Shown here: one piece after another, positions 19,745-27,953 of the stretch
Numbering within the stretch: position 1 is the first letter of the stretch
How the letters are laid out: every line of letters starts with the position of its first letter
Source of the DNA: JAOUEA01 sp963810945
GTDB lineage: Bacteria; Actinomycetota; UBA4738; HRBIN12
Assembly (NCBI GenBank): GCA_963810945.1
Contig: CAWEPI010000008.1
Span: forward strand, 1,274,264-1,338,263
DNA: 64,000 bases
Direction of reading: 5' to 3'
Notes under the pieces: generated by a model
The model's input: the letters and a program-made list of their open reading frames with translations, nothing else
What the model was told of the DNA's origin: nothing
Database searches by the model: none
Position numbers and translations under genes: made by a program

Positions 19745-19957
19745 ATGCCCAAGAAGGAGCGATCCGCGAAGGGGGACTTCGCACGCGGCGAGCGCAAGAC
19801 CGCGCGGCCCGATGCGGCGCCCGACTTCGCACGCGGCGAGCGCACCGCACCAACGCCCGACGAAGAGCCCGACTTCGCACGCGGCGAGCGCAAGGCGCCG
19901 GCACCTGACGCGGAGCCGGACTTCGCTCGTGGCGAGCGGGAGACGGAAGACGACTGA
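19745..19957 (+). CDS. Small DFARGER tandem-repeat protein
   Basis: The product is 70 residues and almost entirely repeat. DFARGER occurs four times at residues 11, 27, 43 and 59, separated by nine-residue Pro/Ala/Asp/Glu linkers. The repeats form exact 16-residue units. It lacks hydrophobic core, signal peptide and membrane segments, and is probably disordered and highly charged. A perfect AAGGAGGT sits 3 bases before the ATG, and a strong hairpin lies downstream, so it is a well-expressed real gene. I do not recognise the family and propose no function. Confidence 0.75.
   Translation: MPKKERSAKGDFARGERKTARPDAAPDFARGERTAPTPDEEPDFARGERKAPAPDAEPDFARGERETEDD
19775..19945 (+). repeat. 48-base tandem repeats inside the DFARGER gene
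   Basis: Units begin at 19775, 19823, 19871 and 19919. Each starts GACTTCG and encodes DFARGER plus linker. The third-position differences between units show they diverged under coding constraint rather than being recent copies. Confidence 0.8.
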
Positions 19958-20030
19958 ACGTCGTTGCCAGAAGACGCCTCGGTGGATAGCGCCTCGATCG
20001 TGTGGGCGCTTGGTGACGCCACCGAGCGAA

Positions 20031-20057
20031 GGGGCGGCGGGTTCTGCCCGCCGCCCC
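20031..20057 (+). terminator. Strong GC hairpin, likely terminator of the DFARGER gene
   Basis: An 11-bp perfect stem (GGGGCGGCGGG / CCCGCCGCCCC) encloses TTCTG. There is no U-tract, as is usual for hairpin terminators in high-GC actinobacteria. It ends 14 bases before the next promoter. Confidence 0.6.
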
Positions 20058-20070
20058 GACCACGAGACGA

Positions 20071-20099
20071 TTGACGCCGGGAACGAGTGCCCCGATACT
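20071..20099 (+). promoter_or_regulatory. Sigma-70-type promoter of the transketolase genes
   Basis: TTGACG at 20071-20076 and GATACT at 20094-20099 are separated by 17 bases. Transcription would begin near 20106, just at the operator-like motif and 44 bases before the ATG at 20150. Confidence 0.6.
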
Positions 20100-20107
20100 C
20101 GCCAGAG

Positions 20108-20126
20108 AGCAGGTTATCTGCTCACC
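20108..20126 (+). promoter_or_regulatory. Putative GntR operator, copy A
   Basis: The site contains AGCAGGTTATCTG, shared exactly with copy B at 23928, and GGT-N9-ACC dyad symmetry. It lies directly at the predicted transcription start, a position that suits repression. Confidence 0.55.
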
Positions 20127-20149
20127 ATCTAACCCTTGGAGAGCTGCGG

Positions 20150-20992
20150 ATGAGCGGAGGGGCCTCCCACCCGGGCGACGACCAGCGTGTCCGGGCGCTC
20201 CGCGCGCGCGCCAAGCAGATCCGGCGCACGGTGGTGCGGATGGCCGCCGGCAAGGGCGAGGGGTACGTCGGGCAAGGGCTCGACGTCGCCGACATCCTCG
20301 CGGTGCTCTTCCTCGACGAGATGCGCTACGACCCCGTCGAGCGCGGACCCGAGGTCGACCGGCTGATCTTCTCCGCCGGCCACTACTCGATCGGCCTGTG
20401 GGCCGCGCTCGCCGAGGCCGGACACCTCGACGGCTTCGACCTCGATACGTACGGCGCCGACGGCTCGACGCTGATCATGTCGACCCACGAGGGGCACCCG
20501 CCGCTGATCGAGCTCACCGGCGGATCGCTCGCGCACGGCCTCGGGGTGGCGGCCGGCCTCGCCTTCGGCTACCGGATCAAGGGATGGCCCGCGCGCATCT
20601 TCAACTTCATGACCGACGGCGAGCTGCAGGAGGGCTCCACCTGGGAGTCCGCGATGTTCGCGGCCTCCGAGCACCTCGAGCACCTCGTCGCCGTCGTCGA
20701 CGTGAACGCCACGCAGGCCGACGGCGACATCGTGCTCGACATGGAGCCGCTCGTCGACAAGTGGCGCGCGTTCGGCTGGTGGGCGCAGGAGTGCGACGGC
20801 AACGACATCGCCTCGCTGCTCGACGCGTTCGCCGCGGCGCGTGAGGCCGTGGGGCAGCCGAAGGCCGTGATCTGTCGCACCACGCTCGGGCGCGGCGTGC
20901 CGCTGATCGAGCGGCGCGAGCGCAACCACTTCGTGCGCGTGGGCGACGACGAGTGGGAGGCCGTGGCGCGCGACCTGGAGGAGCACGGATGA
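20150..20992 (+). CDS. Transketolase-like, N-terminal (thiamine diphosphate) subunit
   Basis: The product is 280 residues, the usual size of a split transketolase A subunit. GKGEGYVGQGLDVADILAVLF, SAGHYSIGLWAALAEAG and FMTDGELQEGSTWESAMFAA lead into VVDVNATQADG, the TDP-Mg binding motif. The first residue of GDGE is replaced by Thr (TDGE). ATG at 20150 follows TTGGAGAG. It overlaps the C-terminal subunit gene by ATGA. Split transketolases occur in sugar pathways such as those for apulose-phosphate and sulfoquinovose; the substrate here is not known. Confidence 0.87.
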   Translation: MSGGASHPGDDQRVRALRARAKQIRRTVVRMAAGKGEGYVGQGLDVADILAVLFLDEMRYDPVERGPEVDRLIFSAGHYSIGLWAALAEAGHLDGFDLDTYGADGSTLIMSTHEGHPPLIELTGGSLAHGLGVAAGLAFGYRIKGWPARIFNFMTDGELQEGSTWESAMFAASEHLEHLVAVVDVNATQADGDIVLDMEPLVDKWRAFGWWAQECDGNDIASLLDAFAAAREAVGQPKAVICRTTLGRGVPLIERRERNHFVRVGDDEWEAVARDLEEHG

Positions 20993-21963
20993 GCGAGACC
21001 GACGGCTCGTGCCGCGTGGACCCGGTGCTGCTGGAGAAGTCCGGTCCGTTCGGCCGCGCGATCCTGGAGATCGGCGAGCGACGGCCCGACGTCGTGACGC
21101 TCTCGGCCGACGTCGCCGGCGTGACCGGCCTCGCCCCGTTCGCCGAGGCGTTCCCCGAGCGCTTCGTGAACGTGGGCATGGCGGAGGAGAACCTGATCAG
21201 CGTGGCGGTGGGGCTCGCCAAGGCGGGCTTCGTGCCGGTGGCCACCACGTTCGCGGTCTTCGCGACCCGCCGTGCCCTCGACTTCATCGCGATCCAGTGC
21301 GCCCTGAACCGCGCGAACGTGAAGATCGTGGCGGCCCTGCCCGGCATCTACTCCACGTTCGGCCCGACGCATCAGGGGATCGACGACCTCGCCCACATGC
21401 GCGCGCTGCCCAACATGACCGTGCTCGACCCGTGCGACAACGTCGAGATGGCGGAGGCCATCGAGGCCGCCGTCGAGCACGAGGGTCCCGTCTACCTGCG
21501 CGAGCTGCTCGGGCGCGAGACCGAGGACGTCGACCGGGGCGCGCACCGGTTCGCGATCGGACCGGCGCAGCTGCTGCGCGAGGGCGCCGACGTCGGCATC
21601 GTGACGAGCGGGATCATGGTCCGCCGCTCGATGGACGCGGCCGCCGAGCTCGCGCAGCGCGGCATCGAGGCCTCGGTGCTGAAGGTCTCCACGATCAAGC
21701 CGTTCGACGACGCGGCGGTGGTCGGCCTCGCGCGCGAGACCGGCGCGCTCGTGACCGCCGAGAACCACTCGGTGATCGGCGGGCTCTTCTCGGCCACCGC
21801 GGAGGTGCTCGCGCGCGCGGGCGCGCAGGTGCCGGTGCGCGCGGTGGGCGTGCAGGACGAGTTCTGCTCCTTCGGGTCCAACCCCTACGTCGCACGCACG
21901 CACGGTCTCACCGCGGAGGCCGTGATCGCGGCCGCGGGCGAGGTGCTGGCGGAGCGGCGCTGA
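20989..21963 (+). CDS. Transketolase-like, C-terminal subunit
   Basis: The product is 324 residues. It has the pyrimidine-binding domain (FVNVGMAEENLISVAVGLAKAG, with the catalytic Glu of the second subunit) and the transketolase C domain (AVGVQDEFCSFGSNPYVARTHGLTAEAV). GPTHQGIDDLAHMRALPNMTV is a typical conserved stretch. It is translationally coupled to the preceding subunit by ATGA. Its stop is one base from the stop of the convergent E1 beta gene. Confidence 0.87.
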   Translation: MSETDGSCRVDPVLLEKSGPFGRAILEIGERRPDVVTLSADVAGVTGLAPFAEAFPERFVNVGMAEENLISVAVGLAKAGFVPVATTFAVFATRRALDFIAIQCALNRANVKIVAALPGIYSTFGPTHQGIDDLAHMRALPNMTVLDPCDNVEMAEAIEAAVEHEGPVYLRELLGRETEDVDRGAHRFAIGPAQLLREGADVGIVTSGIMVRRSMDAAAELAQRGIEASVLKVSTIKPFDDAAVVGLARETGALVTAENHSVIGGLFSATAEVLARAGAQVPVRAVGVQDEFCSFGSNPYVARTHGLTAEAVIAAAGEVLAERR

Positions 21964-21964
21964 C

Positions 21965-22951
21965 TCAACCGTGCTCCAGCACGGAGCGCACGATCGCGTC
22001 GGCGCGCGGGAGGTAGGCGTCCTCGAGCGGCGGGCTGAACGGGACCGGCACGTCCGGTGCGGTGAGGCGCCAGAGCTCGTCGAGGTGGCCCCAGCACGAC
22101 TCGGTGAGCACGGCGAGCACCTCGCCGGCCCAGCCCCCGGTGTGCGGACCCTCCTCCACGACGAGCGCCCGGCCCGTGGCGGTCGCGGACGCCGCGAGCG
22201 TGTCGACGTCGAGCGGGCGCAGCGACCGCAGGTCGATCACGGTCGCCTCGATCCCGTGCTCGGCGCTCAGCCGCTCGGCCGCCTCCAGGGCGTCGAGCGT
22301 GGTGCGCATCGCGCCGACGATCGTGAGGTCGCCGCCCTCGTGCACGACGTGCGCGCGGCCCGGCGGGATCGGCTCCGGATCCCACGCCGGTCCCTTCACC
22401 GCGTACAGCATCTTGTGCTCCATCACGACGACGGGGTTCTCGTCGCGGATCGCGCCGCGGAGCAGGCCGTAGGCCGACGCCGGGTCGCTCGGCGCCACGA
22501 TCTTCAGGCCGGGCACGCCCAGGAGCCACGACGCCGGGACCTGGGAGTGCATCGCCCCCATCCGCGCGCCGCCCCCCACCGCGCAGCGGATCGTGAGCGG
22601 GACGCTACCCCCGCCCGAGACGAACGCGTACTTCGCCGCCTGGTTCACGAGCGCATCGGCCGCCAGGAGCAGGAAGTCGGCGAACATGATCTCCACGACG
22701 GGCCGCGAGCCCGTGACGGCCGCTCCGAAGCCCGCGCCCGCGAGCGCCATCTCGGAGATCGGGGTGTCGATCACGCGCGCGGGCCCGAAGCGCTCCTGCA
22801 GGCCACGGGTGACCTGGAAGACGCCGCCGGCCACCGCGATGTCCTCGCCCATCAGCAGCACCGAGGGGTCGGCGGCCATCTCGTCGGCGAGCGCGGCGTG
22901 CAGCGCGTCGCGCACGGACACGCGCTCGGTGGCGACGGCGCCGGCGCTCAC
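21965..22951 (-). CDS. 2-oxoacid/acetoin dehydrogenase-type E1 beta subunit
   Basis: The product is 328 residues. VSVRDALHAALADEMAADPSVLLMGEDIAVAGGVFQVTRGL and FGPARVIDTPISEMALAGAGFGAAVTGSRPVVEIMF are hallmark E1 beta segments, with the catalytic Glu in ISE. GARMGAMHSQ and VEEGPHTGGWAGEVLA complete the family pattern. Start GTG at 22949-22951 overlaps the alpha stop (GTGA). No E2 or E3 gene is nearby. Confidence 0.88.
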   Translation of the reverse strand: MSAGAVATERVSVRDALHAALADEMAADPSVLLMGEDIAVAGGVFQVTRGLQERFGPARVIDTPISEMALAGAGFGAAVTGSRPVVEIMFADFLLLAADALVNQAAKYAFVSGGGSVPLTIRCAVGGGARMGAMHSQVPASWLLGVPGLKIVAPSDPASAYGLLRGAIRDENPVVVMEHKMLYAVKGPAWDPEPIPPGRAHVVHEGGDLTIVGAMRTTLDALEAAERLSAEHGIEATVIDLRSLRPLDVDTLAASATATGRALVVEEGPHTGGWAGEVLAVLTESCWGHLDELWRLTAPDVPVPFSPPLEDAYLPRADAIVRSVLEHG

Positions 22952-23922
22952 GCGAACTCCGCGCCCACGAGCGTCGCCGGGTCCGGGAACGGGTCGTCGT
23001 GCGCGAGCCGGATCGCCTCGGCGATCTCCGCCTCGACGCGCCGCTCCACGGCGTCGAGGTCCTCGGCCGCCACGCCGTCTTCCAGCAGCCGGGCGCGCTC
23101 CTGGTCGAGCGGGTCGCGTCCCCGCCAGCGCTCGACCTCGTCGTCGGGCTGGTAGGTCACCGGGTCCGAGCGGCTGTGCGGCACGAAGCGGTACGTCTCC
23201 GCTTCCAGGAACCGGGGACCCGTCCCCGAGCGGACGGCCTCGAGCGCGGCCTCGGCGGCCGACGCCGTCGCGCGCACGTCCATGCCGTCGACGACCTCGG
23301 TGGCGATGCCGATCCCGCGCGTGCGCTCCGCGATCGGCGCCGCGGTCACGAGGTCGGTGCGCGTGTACTCGCTGTAGAGGTTGTTCTCGCAGACGTAGAG
23401 GACGGGCAGCCGCAGGACCACGGCGAGGTTCAGGCACTCGAGGAAGTAGCCCTGGTTGGCGGCTCCGTCGCCGAAGAACGCCACGGCGGCGGCGCCGCTG
23501 CCGCGCAGGGTGATGCCGGCACCGGTGGCCGCGGCGATGCTCCCCCCGACGATGCCGAAGGACCCGAGGAGGCGGTGCTCGCGCGCGACGACGTTCATCG
23601 AGCCCGACCGCCCGCCGCAGATCCCGGTCGCGCGCCCGAGCAGCTCGGCCACGAGCGCGCGCGGAGGCACGCCGCGGGCGAGCGCGTGGCCATGGCCGCG
23701 GTACGTGCAGGCCACCCAGTCGTCGGGTCCCACCGCCGAGCCGACCCCCACGCTCACGGCCTCGTGACCGGTCGCGAGGTGCACCGCGCCCTCGATCGTG
23801 GAGGAGAGCTGGAGGCGGCGGACCTCTTCTTCGAAGCGGCGCGCCAGCACGAGCTGCTCGAAGACGGTGGTGCGCGACGCCACGTTCGCCCCGGTCATGG
23901 CGCGGATGGTAGCATCGTTCAC
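22948..23922 (-). CDS. 2-oxoacid/acetoin dehydrogenase-type E1 alpha subunit
   Basis: The product is up to 324 residues. HEAVSVGVG, CTYRGHGHALARG, GRSGSMNV, and FFGDGAANQGYFLECLNLAVVLRLPVLYVCENN give the full thiamine diphosphate GDG-(N26)-NN motif. E1 alpha and beta form an alpha2beta2 enzyme that decarboxylates a 2-oxoacid or cleaves acetoin. The start may be GTG at 23922 or ATG at 23898; the latter lies after a TACCAT box. An operator-like site sits directly upstream. Confidence 0.87.
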   Translation of the reverse strand: MNDATIRAMTGANVASRTTVFEQLVLARRFEEEVRRLQLSSTIEGAVHLATGHEAVSVGVGSAVGPDDWVACTYRGHGHALARGVPPRALVAELLGRATGICGGRSGSMNVVAREHRLLGSFGIVGGSIAAATGAGITLRGSGAAAVAFFGDGAANQGYFLECLNLAVVLRLPVLYVCENNLYSEYTRTDLVTAAPIAERTRGIGIATEVVDGMDVRATASAAEAALEAVRSGTGPRFLEAETYRFVPHSRSDPVTYQPDDEVERWRGRDPLDQERARLLEDGVAAEDLDAVERRVEAEIAEAIRLAHDDPFPDPATLVGAEFA

Positions 23923-23927
23923 AGGTC

Positions 23928-23946
23928 AGCAGGTTATCTGAACACT
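23928..23946 (+). promoter_or_regulatory. Putative GntR operator, copy B
   Basis: AGCAGGTTATCTG is identical to copy A, followed by AACACT instead of the exact ACC half. The site lies in the 58-base divergent region between the E1 alpha gene and the VOC-GntR operon, so one site could control both. Confidence 0.55.
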
Positions 23947-23980
23947 TGCCACCGAGACGGAGCGGGAGGAGGCCGGGATC

Positions 23981-24460
23981 GTGGCCGTGGTGACCGGCGT
24001 CGACCATTTCGGGGCCACCGTGAGCGACATCGAGCGCTCGCTGGCGTTCTGGCGTGATCTCCTGGGCCTCGAGGAGGTCGGGCGCGGGGTGATCGAGTGG
24101 GAGCACATCGACCGTCTCGTGGCGCTGCCCGACACCAAGCTCGAGTGGGTGGAGCTGCGCGTCCCCGGCGGCACACGGGTCGAGCTGATGCAGTACCACC
24201 GCCCCGCCGGCGCGCTGCCGGTCCCCACCGGTCAGGAGAACGAGCCGGGGCGCTCCCATCTCTCGCTGCTCGTGGACGACCTCACCGCGGTGATGCGGGA
24301 GCTCGGCGCGGCCGGCGTGCGCTCGCGCACCGAGGGGCCGGTCGACATGGAGCGCGGCGCGTACGCGGGCGGCAAGGGCGCGTACGTCTTCGATCCCGAC
24401 GGCGTGCAGATCGAGCTGATCGAGCGGGCGCGACCCGGTGCGGGAGAGGGAAGGGGCTAG
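23981..24460 (+). CDS. VOC superfamily protein of the catabolic island
   Basis: The product is 159 residues. VTGVDHFGATVSDIERSLAFWRDLLG, later GRSHLSLLVDDLTAVMREL, and VFDPDGVQIELIE give the His, His and Glu metal ligands expected for glyoxalase-fold enzymes. GGGAGGAGG precedes the GTG at 23981. It is 10 bases upstream of the regulator and likely co-transcribed. Related enzymes act as epimerases, dioxygenases or lyases; the substrate here is unknown. Confidence 0.8.
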   Translation: MAVVTGVDHFGATVSDIERSLAFWRDLLGLEEVGRGVIEWEHIDRLVALPDTKLEWVELRVPGGTRVELMQYHRPAGALPVPTGQENEPGRSHLSLLVDDLTAVMRELGAAGVRSRTEGPVDMERGAYAGGKGAYVFDPDGVQIELIERARPGAGEGRG

Positions 24461-24470
24461 ACTCGCGACG

Positions 24471-25187
24471 ATGAGCGACGAGTTCCCATCGCTGGAGATC
24501 AACCAGGCGCCGCGGAAGAAGCTCGCCGAGACGGTGGCCCAGCAGATCCTGAACGCGGTCCGCGACCTCCCGCCCGGCACCCGGCTCCCGCCCGAGCGCG
24601 AGCTGACCCAGCGCCTGAAGTGCGGCCGCTCCACGGTGCGCGAGGCCCTCAACGGGCTCGCGATGATCGGCGTGATCGAGATCCGCCACGGGCAGGGCGT
24701 CTTCGTCGCCGAGCCGCCCCCGATCCCCCGCGACCAGCCCGACGCCGAGCCCAAGGTCATCACGCCGGAGCTGCTCGAGGCCCGGCGGTTCGTCGAGGTC
24801 GAGCTGGCGCGCCTCGCCGCCGAGCGGCGCACCGAGGAGGACCTCGCCGCGATGCAGGAGCTGCTCGACCATCACCGCGCGCGCATGGACGACCTCGAGC
24901 GGCCGGTGGTGGAGGCGTCCCAGTTCCACCTGCTCGTGGCCGACGCGGCGCGCAACCGCGTGCTCGCCGGCGTGGTGCGCCCGTTCTTCCGCCTGGCCTT
25001 CGAGCTCGGGCCGCAGCTGTACCAGACCACCGAGGGCTACGCGCACTGGGAGCTGGAGCAGCACACCAAGATCCGCGACGCGATCGCGTCGGGCGACGGC
25101 GAGCTCGCGCGCCTGCGCATGCTCGAGCACGTGACGTCGATGGACCCGCACTACCGCGGGGACCGCGCGACCTCCGCCACCTCGTAG
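24471..25187 (+). CDS. GntR-family (FadR/FCD subgroup) transcriptional regulator
   Basis: The product is 238 residues. The N-terminal winged helix reads LAETVAQQILNAVRDLPPGTRLPPERELTQRLKCGRSTVREALNGLAMIGVIEIRHGQGVFV, a textbook GntR HTH. The C-terminal helical FCD domain has LEARRFVEVELARLAAERRT and FHLLVADAARNRVL, with late His in EHVT that may bind metal. It is the only regulator in the 20-34 kb island. Four shared GGTTATC sites upstream of the surrounding operons are its likely targets, including its own promoter (inference). Confidence 0.88.
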   Translation: MSDEFPSLEINQAPRKKLAETVAQQILNAVRDLPPGTRLPPERELTQRLKCGRSTVREALNGLAMIGVIEIRHGQGVFVAEPPPIPRDQPDAEPKVITPELLEARRFVEVELARLAAERRTEEDLAAMQELLDHHRARMDDLERPVVEASQFHLLVADAARNRVLAGVVRPFFRLAFELGPQLYQTTEGYAHWELEQHTKIRDAIASGDGELARLRMLEHVTSMDPHYRGDRATSATS

Positions 25188-26817
25188 GGCCCCAGGACCC
25201 GATCCCCCGAGGCCGCCCCCTCCAGCCGCACCGCCTGCGGCTGCGGCGTGAGGTTCGCGAGCAACAGCGGCATGCCGGCGGCCGCGATCGCGCCCACGCG
25301 CCGGGCATCGGAGGCGCCGACCACGTCGAGCTCTCGTCCGGCGCGCGCCGACAGGAGCCGGAACACGCGCGCGAGCCCCTCGGACGCGAGCACGGTCCGG
25401 TCGGCGCGCTCGTGCAGCGTCAGGGACCGCACGCCTACGGAGGCTAGCGCGCACGCGGACCCCACCGTCCACGCGGCGGCGAAGTCGGAGCCCACCCGGG
25501 CGTCGATCACGTCGTCGGGCGCGGCGGGATCGTGCGCCGCGAGGGTGAGCGGGGAGACCACGACGTCGACGCCGCTCGGCGAGCGTCCGCACCCGCGCGC
25601 CGACCTGCGCCTGGATCGCGAGCGTCCGCATGACCGAGCGCTCGTCCGCGTCGTGCACCTGCGGACTCACGGCGAGCGTCAGCGCATCCAGGCCGGTCGC
25701 GTCGGGCTCGGCCCGGTTCAGCTCCGAGAAGTGCGACGCGGTGCCGCCCCCGACGGGCGCCGACGCGAGCGGCCCCAGCTGCGGGCGGAGCCGCGAGACG
25801 AAGTCGCCGCCGGCCGTGGCGCCCGAGCGACGCAGGAGCAGGACCCGCGCGACCCGCGCGTCTCCGAGCGCGCGCACCGCCGGGTCGAGACCCGAACCGT
25901 CCTCGTCGTCGTCGAGGAGCAGCGCGACCTCCAGCGGGACTCCCGCGTCACCGGCGAGCGTCGCGGCGACGCGGAGCCCGTCGAGGTCGCCGAGCGCCTC
26001 GGCGACCACGCGCAGGTGCGCCGGGGCGAGCCCGGCGAGCCGGCCCGGGTCCACATCGGCGTGCGGGGGGGCGGTGAGGCCCACCGACGGCGCGGCGCAC
26101 CCGCCGGGCCCGCCTACGTGCAGCAGGACGGGACCACCCTCGGGCTCGAGCGGCGGCGCGTCGCCCGCGATCCGCACGCGCAGGCGCTGGCGCAGGCGCT
26201 CACCCCGGTGCAGCGTGCGCGGCGCCGAGCGTCGCAGCGGCGTCGGGTAGGTCTTGAACGACGCGTCGGTCCAGTTCCGCTGGTCCTCCAGCTCCCAGCC
26301 ATCGGCCTCGCCCTCGAACGCGAAGTCCGCGCGCGTTCCGCCGTCGAAGACGACCTCGAGGCGCGCGAACGGCGGGACCATCGCCCGGTACTCGCCGTCG
26401 ACGAGCGGCTGCGGCGCGATCTCCCGCGGGAACGTCCCCGCGGTCCGCACCCCAGCGCCGTCCGCCTCGAACGACGCGTCGACATAGGCCCCCCACGGAT
26501 GGAGCACGCAGATCCCGATCCGCCGGTAGACGAAGTCGCGCTCGGCCGTGCCCTCGATCGCGACGTCGAGGGTCCCGTCGGCCGACCCCGTCACGGTGCC
26601 GCGCCAGACGAAGACGTCGCCGTGCGCGGCCTCGATGTCCACGGAGAACCCGACCCGCGTCCTCGCGGACGTCGGCGCGACGGAGCGTCGGGCGGACCGT
26701 CCCCCAGCGCTCGTCGCGCACGGTGACCTGCACGGCCGACGCGATCTCCAGCGCGCCCCACCGCACGTCGACCAGGTCGGCCCCGCGGAGCTCCGCGCCG
26801 AGGTGACCGGCCCTCAC
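25151..26817 (-). CDS. D-apionate lactonase-like (ApnL family) protein, two frameshifts
   Basis: Three frames join into ~555 residues. The N-terminal beta domain contains WELEDQRNWTDASFKTY, then a TIM barrel reads through ASHFSELNRAEPDATGLDALTLAVSPQVHD, and a short beta domain ends in VLGPYEVAEVARS. This three-domain plan and these motifs match the D-apionate lactonase family as I recall it; the substrate is inferred. The +1 breaks are near 26690 and 25573. The start GTG at 26815-26817 overlaps the stop of the upstream PLP gene (GTGA). Its end overlaps the GntR end by 37 bases on the other strand. Confidence 0.55.
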
Positions 26818-27941
26818 GGATCCCCGTGGCGCGCGAGCACCGGCCACACGTCGGCCACGCGGCCGTCCTCGACGACGTGGTAGGCGCCGAACAGGTTGAC
26901 CGTGGTGGGCGCGTAGCCCGGGACGATGTGCACGCGGTCGCCGACGGCGCCCGGAGCCTCGCCGTCGTAGCGGAAGCCCGCGTGCTCCTCGTGGACGAAC
27001 GCGAGGGTGGCGCGCGGGTCCGGCGGCTCGAGCGGGCGCAGGCTCGTGTCCACCGCCTTGCGCCCGGCGTCGAGCACCAGCAGATCGCCGTGGCGCCCGA
27101 TCACGGTCGCCATCACGGTGAGCGCGAAGCCGAACCCGTCGACGAGCGGCGCGTGGAAGTGGTCCATCAGCACGTAGGAGCCGGCCTGCACCTCGGTGAC
27201 ACCCGGCGCGGCGCCGGTGACCTCGAACGTGCCGGTCGCGCCCGCCGAGACCATCCCGACGTCGAGGCCCGCGCCGCGGCACGCGTCGGCGACCTCGGCG
27301 AGGCGCGCCATCGCCCTCGCGGCCTCGGCCGCGCGCAGGGCCGCGTCGGGCTCGCTCGCGCAGTGACCCTCGTAGCCCATCAGCCCGTCGAAGGCGACGC
27401 CGTCGGTCGCGGCCGCGAGCTCGGCCAGGCGCAGCGCCTCCTCGGTGCTCCGCGCGCCGCCGCGGTCGAGGCCGACGTCCACGTCGACGAGTACGCCCAG
27501 CTCCGCGCCCGCCTGGACGGCCGCGCGCCCCGTCGCCGCGAGCACCTCGGCGTCGTCCACGGCCACGCGGATCCGCGCGGTGCGCGCCGCCTCCGCGAGC
27601 CGCGCGATCGCGACCGGCGAGACCACCTCGCTCGCCACCAGCACGTCGGGCACGCCGGCCTCGGCCATCGCCACCGCCTCGGCGACCGTCGCCGTCGTGA
27701 CGCCAAGCGCCCCCGCGTCGAGCTGCAGCCGGGCGAGCTCGGCGCTCTTGTGCACCTTGATGTGGGGCCGCAGGCCCGCGGGCAGCGCCGCCATCCGCGC
27801 GGCCATCGTCTCGACGTTGCGGCGCGCGACGGCCGGGTCCAGGACGAGCGCGGGCGTCACGATCTCCTCGAGGGGGCGCCCGACGTCGCCGCGCAGCCTC
27901 CGCACCCGGGGGTCGGTCTCGAGGCGGCGCGACCCGACCAC
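26814..27941 (-). CDS. D-threonine aldolase / D-serine dehydratase-like PLP enzyme (DSD1 type)
   Basis: The product is 375 residues. The alanine-racemase-fold barrel opens with TPALVLDPAVARRNVETMAAR and LRPHIKVHKSAELARLQLDAGA, with the PLP-binding Lys in HIKVHK. GYEGHC follows mid-barrel. The C-terminal domain, with VHEEHAGF and HIVPGYAPTTVNLFGAYHVVEDGRVADVWPV, has the metal-ligand His-x-Cys-like region of this family, although Cys is replaced by Ala here (GYAPTTVN). Members cleave beta-hydroxy-D-amino acids or dehydrate D-serine. GTG start at 27941; 12 bases after the SDR stop. Confidence 0.8.
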   Translation of the reverse strand: MVGSRRLETDPRVRRLRGDVGRPLEEIVTPALVLDPAVARRNVETMAARMAALPAGLRPHIKVHKSAELARLQLDAGALGVTTATVAEAVAMAEAGVPDVLVASEVVSPVAIARLAEAARTARIRVAVDDAEVLAATGRAAVQAGAELGVLVDVDVGLDRGGARSTEEALRLAELAAATDGVAFDGLMGYEGHCASEPDAALRAAEAARAMARLAEVADACRGAGLDVGMVSAGATGTFEVTGAAPGVTEVQAGSYVLMDHFHAPLVDGFGFALTVMATVIGRHGDLLVLDAGRKAVDTSLRPLEPPDPRATLAFVHEEHAGFRYDGEAPGAVGDRVHIVPGYAPTTVNLFGAYHVVEDGRVADVWPVLARHGDP

Positions 27942-27953
27942 GGCGGCCTCGGC

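Noticed and set aside
19775..19945. Regular 48-base repeats considered as a CRISPR array
   Set aside because: Units are in frame, encode a conserved 16-residue peptide, differ at third positions, and have no spacers or cas genes.
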